Shown here piece by piece: positions 6,235 through 8,200 of a DNA stretch of 8,200 nucleotides (position 1 is its first letter; every line of letters starts with the position of its first letter). Under the pieces are notes generated by a model. The model was not told the DNA's origin. It worked only from the letters and a program-made list of their open reading frames with translations, and did no database searches. This DNA is from Methylococcaceae bacterium (lineage in GTDB: Bacteria > Pseudomonadota > Gammaproteobacteria > Methylococcales > Methylomonadaceae): assembly GCA_013138855.1 (NCBI GenBank), contig WTBX01000273.1, forward strand, positions 1-8,200. Direction: 5' to 3'. The position numbers and the translations under genes are program-made.

Positions 6235-6705
6235 ATGCTAACGATACATTTTAAATTAGTTGAGGCAATGATTGCTCAAGCTAAACAAGACCATCCTATT
6301 GAGACTTGCGGTGTGATTGCGGGTGTGGAAGGGTCTAATTTACCGTTGCGTTTTATACCTATGATTAATGCGGCGGCATCGGAAACTTTTTTTGAGTTTG
6401 CGCCTAAGCAGCATTTGCAAGTGTGGCGCAAGATGGATGAGAACGATGAAGAGCCTGTTGTGTTATATCACTCGCATACGGATTCTCAAGCTTATCCTAG
6501 TCGTAGCGATATAGAGCTGGCGACTGAGCCGCAAGCGCATTATGTGATTATTCCGACTAATCCTAAGTATGGGGATGAAATTCGTAGTTTTCGTATTGTA
6601 AACGGTACGGTGACTGAGGAGCGGGTTCAAGTTGTGAATGAGTATAAATCTTTAGAACAACCTATTATTGAAAATGGGGCTTTAGCAGCGGCTGAGGCTG
6701 TTTAA
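6235..6705 (+). CDS. mec: Mec-type JAMM/MPN+ metallopeptidase acting on a CysO-like carrier
   Basis: The 156-residue protein has a complete JAMM zinc-protease signature: Glu23 in IETCGV, then His79-Ser-His81, seven residues, Ser89, two residues and Asp92. It closely resembles Mycobacterium tuberculosis Mec+, sharing DHPxExCGVxAG, PVVxYHSHT, AYPSR and LATEPxAHYV. Mec+ cleaves the peptide bond between CysO and the cysteine formed on its C-terminus, releasing cysteine. Here the substrate would be whatever is built on the carrier at 6921. A tail of about 20 residues (137-156, ending in Ala-rich AAAEAV) extends beyond the mycobacterial protein. The gene begins five bases after moeZ with no evident Shine-Dalgarno of its own, so translational coupling is likely. 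The active-site residues are seen; the substrate is inferred from gene order. Confidence 0.9.
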   Translation: MLTIHFKLVEAMIAQAKQDHPIETCGVIAGVEGSNLPLRFIPMINAAASETFFEFAPKQHLQVWRKMDENDEEPVVLYHSHTDSQAYPSRSDIELATEPQAHYVIIPTNPKYGDEIRSFRIVNGTVTEERVQVVNEYKSLEQPIIENGALAAAEAV

Positions 6706-6720
6706 TCATACCATTTTTCA

Positions 6721-6857
6721 TAGCCCACGGTTTTAACCGTGGGTTGATGGAAAACACAAAACATAACCGTTTCAACGGTTTATAAGTTTTTTAAATAAGC
6801 CGTTAAAACGGCTATTTGATATAAGCCATCTGAACCCACGGTTAAAACCGTGGGCTA
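6721..6857. mobile_element. Double-palindrome element between mec and cysO
   Basis: A perfect 25-base inverted repeat (6721-6745 against 6833-6857) forms the arms. Each arm is itself a hairpin, CCCACGGTTTTAACCGTGGG. Two inner hairpins, AACCGTTTCAACGGTT (6765-6780) and AGCCGTTAAAACGGCT (6798-6813), repeat the same design. No target duplication is visible. In RNA this would fold into four strong stems between the mec and cysO reading frames. It could process the transcript or lower downstream expression. Confidence 0.8.
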
Positions 6858-6868
6858 AAAAATTAATA

Positions 6869-6891
6869 GTTTCCACATTCTGCGTGGAAAC
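6869..6891. repeat. Solitary GTTTCCAC hairpin upstream of cysO
   Basis: GTTTCCAC and GTGGAAAC flank a 7-base loop. The unit resembles the arm GTTTCCACGCGCTGCGTGG at 7296 and appears to be a lone copy of that repeat arm. It ends 29 bases before the cysO start codon. It could affect cysO mRNA or protein binding. Confidence 0.6.
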
Positions 6892-6920
6892 AATAAATAA
6901 AAATTTAAGAAGAATTTAAT

Positions 6921-7193
6921 ATGTCAATTACTGTAAATATCCCAACTATTTTAAGACCTTTAACTCAAGACCAAAAACGTGTTGAAGCGACTGGCAGCAA
7001 GGTGTCAGAAATTATTGAACAATTAGAGCAACAATATGCGGGTATTAAAGAAAAAGTGATGGCGGATGACCAAGTTCATCGTTTTATTAATATCTATGTC
7101 AATGATGATGATATTCGTTTTACCGAAGGTTTAGAGACTGCGGTAAAAGCGGGTGATTCAATCACTATTTTACCATCGGTTGCGGGTGGTTAA
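6921..7193 (+). CDS. cysO: CysO-like ubiquitin-fold sulfur carrier protein
   Basis: The 90-residue protein is a MoaD/ThiS/CysO-family beta-grasp carrier ending in Gly89-Gly90, the pair that is adenylated and thiocarboxylated. It closely follows mycobacterial CysO along its length: VNIPTILRP (5-13), HRFINIYVNDDDIRF (53-67) and the terminal ILPSVAGG (83-90). In actinobacteria CysO carries sulfide as a thiocarboxylate to CysM, which makes a CysO-cysteine adduct that Mec+ then cleaves. MoeZ and Mec homologues are immediately upstream here, so the same chemistry is expected. CysM is not in this window. The gene lies 215 bases after mec, beyond a palindromic element. Its Shine-Dalgarno (AAGAAG, about 6907-6912) is weak. 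Assignment as the carrier is firm. CysO rather than MoaD is favoured by the sequence and the Mec neighbour. Confidence 0.92.
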   Translation: MSITVNIPTILRPLTQDQKRVEATGSKVSEIIEQLEQQYAGIKEKVMADDQVHRFINIYVNDDDIRFTEGLETAVKAGDSITILPSVAGG

Positions 7194-7201
7194 ACAAACG
7201 T

Positions 7202-7284
7202 GAGCCACGACTTTAGGTCACGCCTTATTTATATACTCCCCCTTAAATAGATAGTTTTTTTGTGTGCAATTAAAGTCATGGCTC
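7202..7284. repeat. Degenerate palindromic element downstream of cysO
   Basis: GAGCCACGACTTTAGGTCACG-like sequence at 7202-7222 faces a partly matching reverse complement at 7264-7284 (about 14 of 21). The arms resemble those of the 849-1122 element (GAGCCGCGATCTTTAGTCG), so this is probably an older member of that family. It begins nine bases after the cysO stop codon and may help end the transcript. Confidence 0.5.
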
Positions 7285-7292
7285 CCTTTATC

Positions 7293-7541
7293 CTAGTTTC
7301 CACGCGCTGCGTGGGAACTCAGTGCAGACGCGCTAGCGTTGATTCGTAAAATGGTCACAGGACGCTAGCGCGTCCAGACTGAATTCCCTCGCAGCGCGAC
7401 ACTGCCATTAAGTTAAGAAAATAGTCGTACATTTGGAGTCCAATAGCTTTAGCTATTGGCGTGTTTAGAAAATAGCTAAAGCTATTTTACTCCGAATAAA
7501 TCGCTTAACTTAATGGCAGTGACGCAGCGCGAGGGAACTAG
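7293..7541. mobile_element. Large palindromic element, right arm split by a MITE
   Basis: The left outer arm is CTAGTTTCCACGCGCTGCGT plus GGGAACTC (7293-7320). The right arm starts at 7381 and ends GAGGGAACTAG at 7541, but is broken at 7400 by another element. With that element and one 10-base duplication removed, the right arm is the near-exact reverse complement of the left. Inner arms with GACGCGCTAGCGT (7327-7339) and GACGCTAGCGCGTC (7361-7374) are also inverted. Every arm is self-palindromic. There is no coding capacity. It lies between cysO and the CoA-transferase-like gene, ending 22 bases before that gene's ATG. Confidence 0.75.
7400..7522. mobile_element. MITE with perfect 18-base terminal inverted repeats
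   Basis: CACTGCCATTAAGTTAAG (7400-7417) and its exact reverse complement (7504-7521) form the ends. The direct repeat CGCAGCGCGA lies immediately before (7390-7399) and after (7523-7532), showing insertion into the palindromic arm of the surrounding element. The core holds another palindromic pair: CCAATAGCTTTAGCTATTGG (7440-7459) and AATAGCTAAAGCTATT (7470-7485). Such ends suggest a non-autonomous derivative of an insertion sequence. The parent family is not named here. Confidence 0.85.
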
Positions 7542-7563
7542 ATATAAAAAAATAACAATAAAT

Positions 7564-8200
7564 ATGAATTCCCCTTTAACAGGATGTACCCTGTCTGGCT
7601 CTCTAAGCCATCCCGCTCATGATTTTTCAGCGGTCAGTTCGTCATTGCTTTATCAGGCAAAGGCTTTAGGTATAGCTCAAGAAAATGACTCAGAGCTCTT
7701 AGGTTCAGAAAATTTAGCTTTTGATTTTATAACACCAAAAACCTCAGCAGTACGTTGTCAAATCAGCCGTTGGCAGGATGTCGCTAATACAACCGCCGTC
7801 ACCGAAAACACGATGCAGGCAGCTTGCGGTTTAATGTCGGTACACGGACGCGCAAGCGGTAAAGTGCAAGCTTTAGGTGTGGATTATATTTCAACGCTAT
7901 CTGCCGTTTTAGCCTTACAAGGTGGCATTGCAGGTTCTATCGCTCAATTACGTGGTTTAGGTGTCAGCAATAGTCATGTGTCCATGTCTGCCGCAGGTTT
8001 ATTGGCGATGGGACAATATATTGCAGGAGCGACAGCCGAAGAAATGCCTGAAAGGTTGTTGCCTGATGATATTAAGCATCCACGTTGTCCTCCATTCGTT
8101 TCTAAAGATGGAGTAATTTTTGAGCTGGAAACTTTAAGTCCAGAGCCGTGGCAAAAATTCTGGGCAGAAATTGGCGTGACTTCATTATTAGCAGGCAAAG
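7564..8200 (+). CDS. CaiB/BaiF CoA-transferase-like protein, N-terminal part (cut by window edge)
   Basis: An open frame starts at ATG 7564 and runs off the window after 212 codons. Residues about 79-160 resemble the CaiB/BaiF (family III) CoA-transferase core: TENTMQAACGLMSVHGRASG, then VDYISTLSAVLALQGGIAGSIAQLRG, then VSMSAAGLLAMGQYIAG. Family III enzymes move CoA between carboxylic acids through an aspartyl-CoA intermediate. The first 75 residues match poorly, so the protein may be divergent or act differently. CaiB-like genes have been noted beside E1-like, JAMM and sulfur-carrier genes in some thiocarboxylate-natural-product clusters such as that for pyridine dithiocarboxylic acid (from memory). 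No Shine-Dalgarno is evident, and the region just upstream is a nested repeat. The gene could therefore depend on the cysO transcript or its own promoter. Family assignment is moderately sure; substrate unknown. Confidence 0.65.
   Translation, partial: MNSPLTGCTLSGSLSHPAHDFSAVSSSLLYQAKALGIAQENDSELLGSENLAFDFITPKTSAVRCQISRWQDVANTTAVTENTMQAACGLMSVHGRASGKVQALGVDYISTLSAVLALQGGIAGSIAQLRGLGVSNSHVSMSAAGLLAMGQYIAGATAEEMPERLLPDDIKHPRCPPFVSKDGVIFELETLSPEPWQKFWAEIGVTSLLAGK

Noticed and set aside
6721..7541. CRISPR array suggested by many short repeats
   Set aside because: The repeats are inverted palindromic arms of differing sequence without regular unique spacers, and no cas gene is present.
7974..8198. 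Minus-strand reading frame of 74 codons near the right edge
   Set aside because: It overlaps the CaiB-like gene, whose plus-strand frame is open throughout and has family similarity.

Overview
The window reads as chromosomal DNA from an AT-rich gammaproteobacterium. The protein families and the high density of small palindromic repeats would fit a filamentous sulfur oxidiser of the Beggiatoa/Thiothrix type. That placement is an inference from style and gene content, since no marker gene is present. Five complete protein genes and two edge-truncated ones are supported. Much of the rest is intergenic DNA packed with palindromic, MITE-like elements.

Left part (1-2886): the tail of a VapC-type PIN-domain toxin, a palindromic element, a small exported protein of unknown function (423-812), a 500-base convergent intergenic region containing one palindromic element inserted inside another, then on the minus strand a two-domain tellurium-resistance-type protein (TerD domain, proline-rich linker, TerA-like domain).

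Middle (2887-5050): a minus-strand cytochrome P450 with every family motif intact, then about 800 bases of divergent, very AT-rich intergenic DNA. This holds a MITE with a 9-base target duplication, two strong inverted repeats and a well-spaced sigma-54 (-24/-12) promoter candidate pointing at the next operon.

Right part (5051-8200): the main functional unit. In order come a MoeZ-type activating enzyme (E1-like ThiF domain plus rhodanese), a Mec-type JAMM metallopeptidase, a CysO-like ubiquitin-fold sulfur carrier ending in Gly-Gly, and the start of a CaiB/BaiF CoA-transferase-like protein. The first three correspond to the actinobacterial CysO/Mec/MoeZ thiocarboxylate system. MoeZ would adenylate and thiocarboxylate the carrier C-terminus, the carrier would hand its sulfur to an acceptor, and the JAMM enzyme would release the product from the carrier. 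No CysM-type cysteine synthase is visible, and a CoA-transferase-like gene sits where a partner enzyme would be expected. The module may therefore serve cysteine synthesis or some other thiocarboxylate-dependent product. Palindromic elements separate mec from cysO and cysO from the CoA-transferase gene.

The most unusual feature is the repeat landscape. At least seven palindromic elements occur in 8.2 kb, many with arms that are themselves palindromes. Two cases show one element inside another with a visible target duplication, and elements with the same ends carry different palindromic cores.
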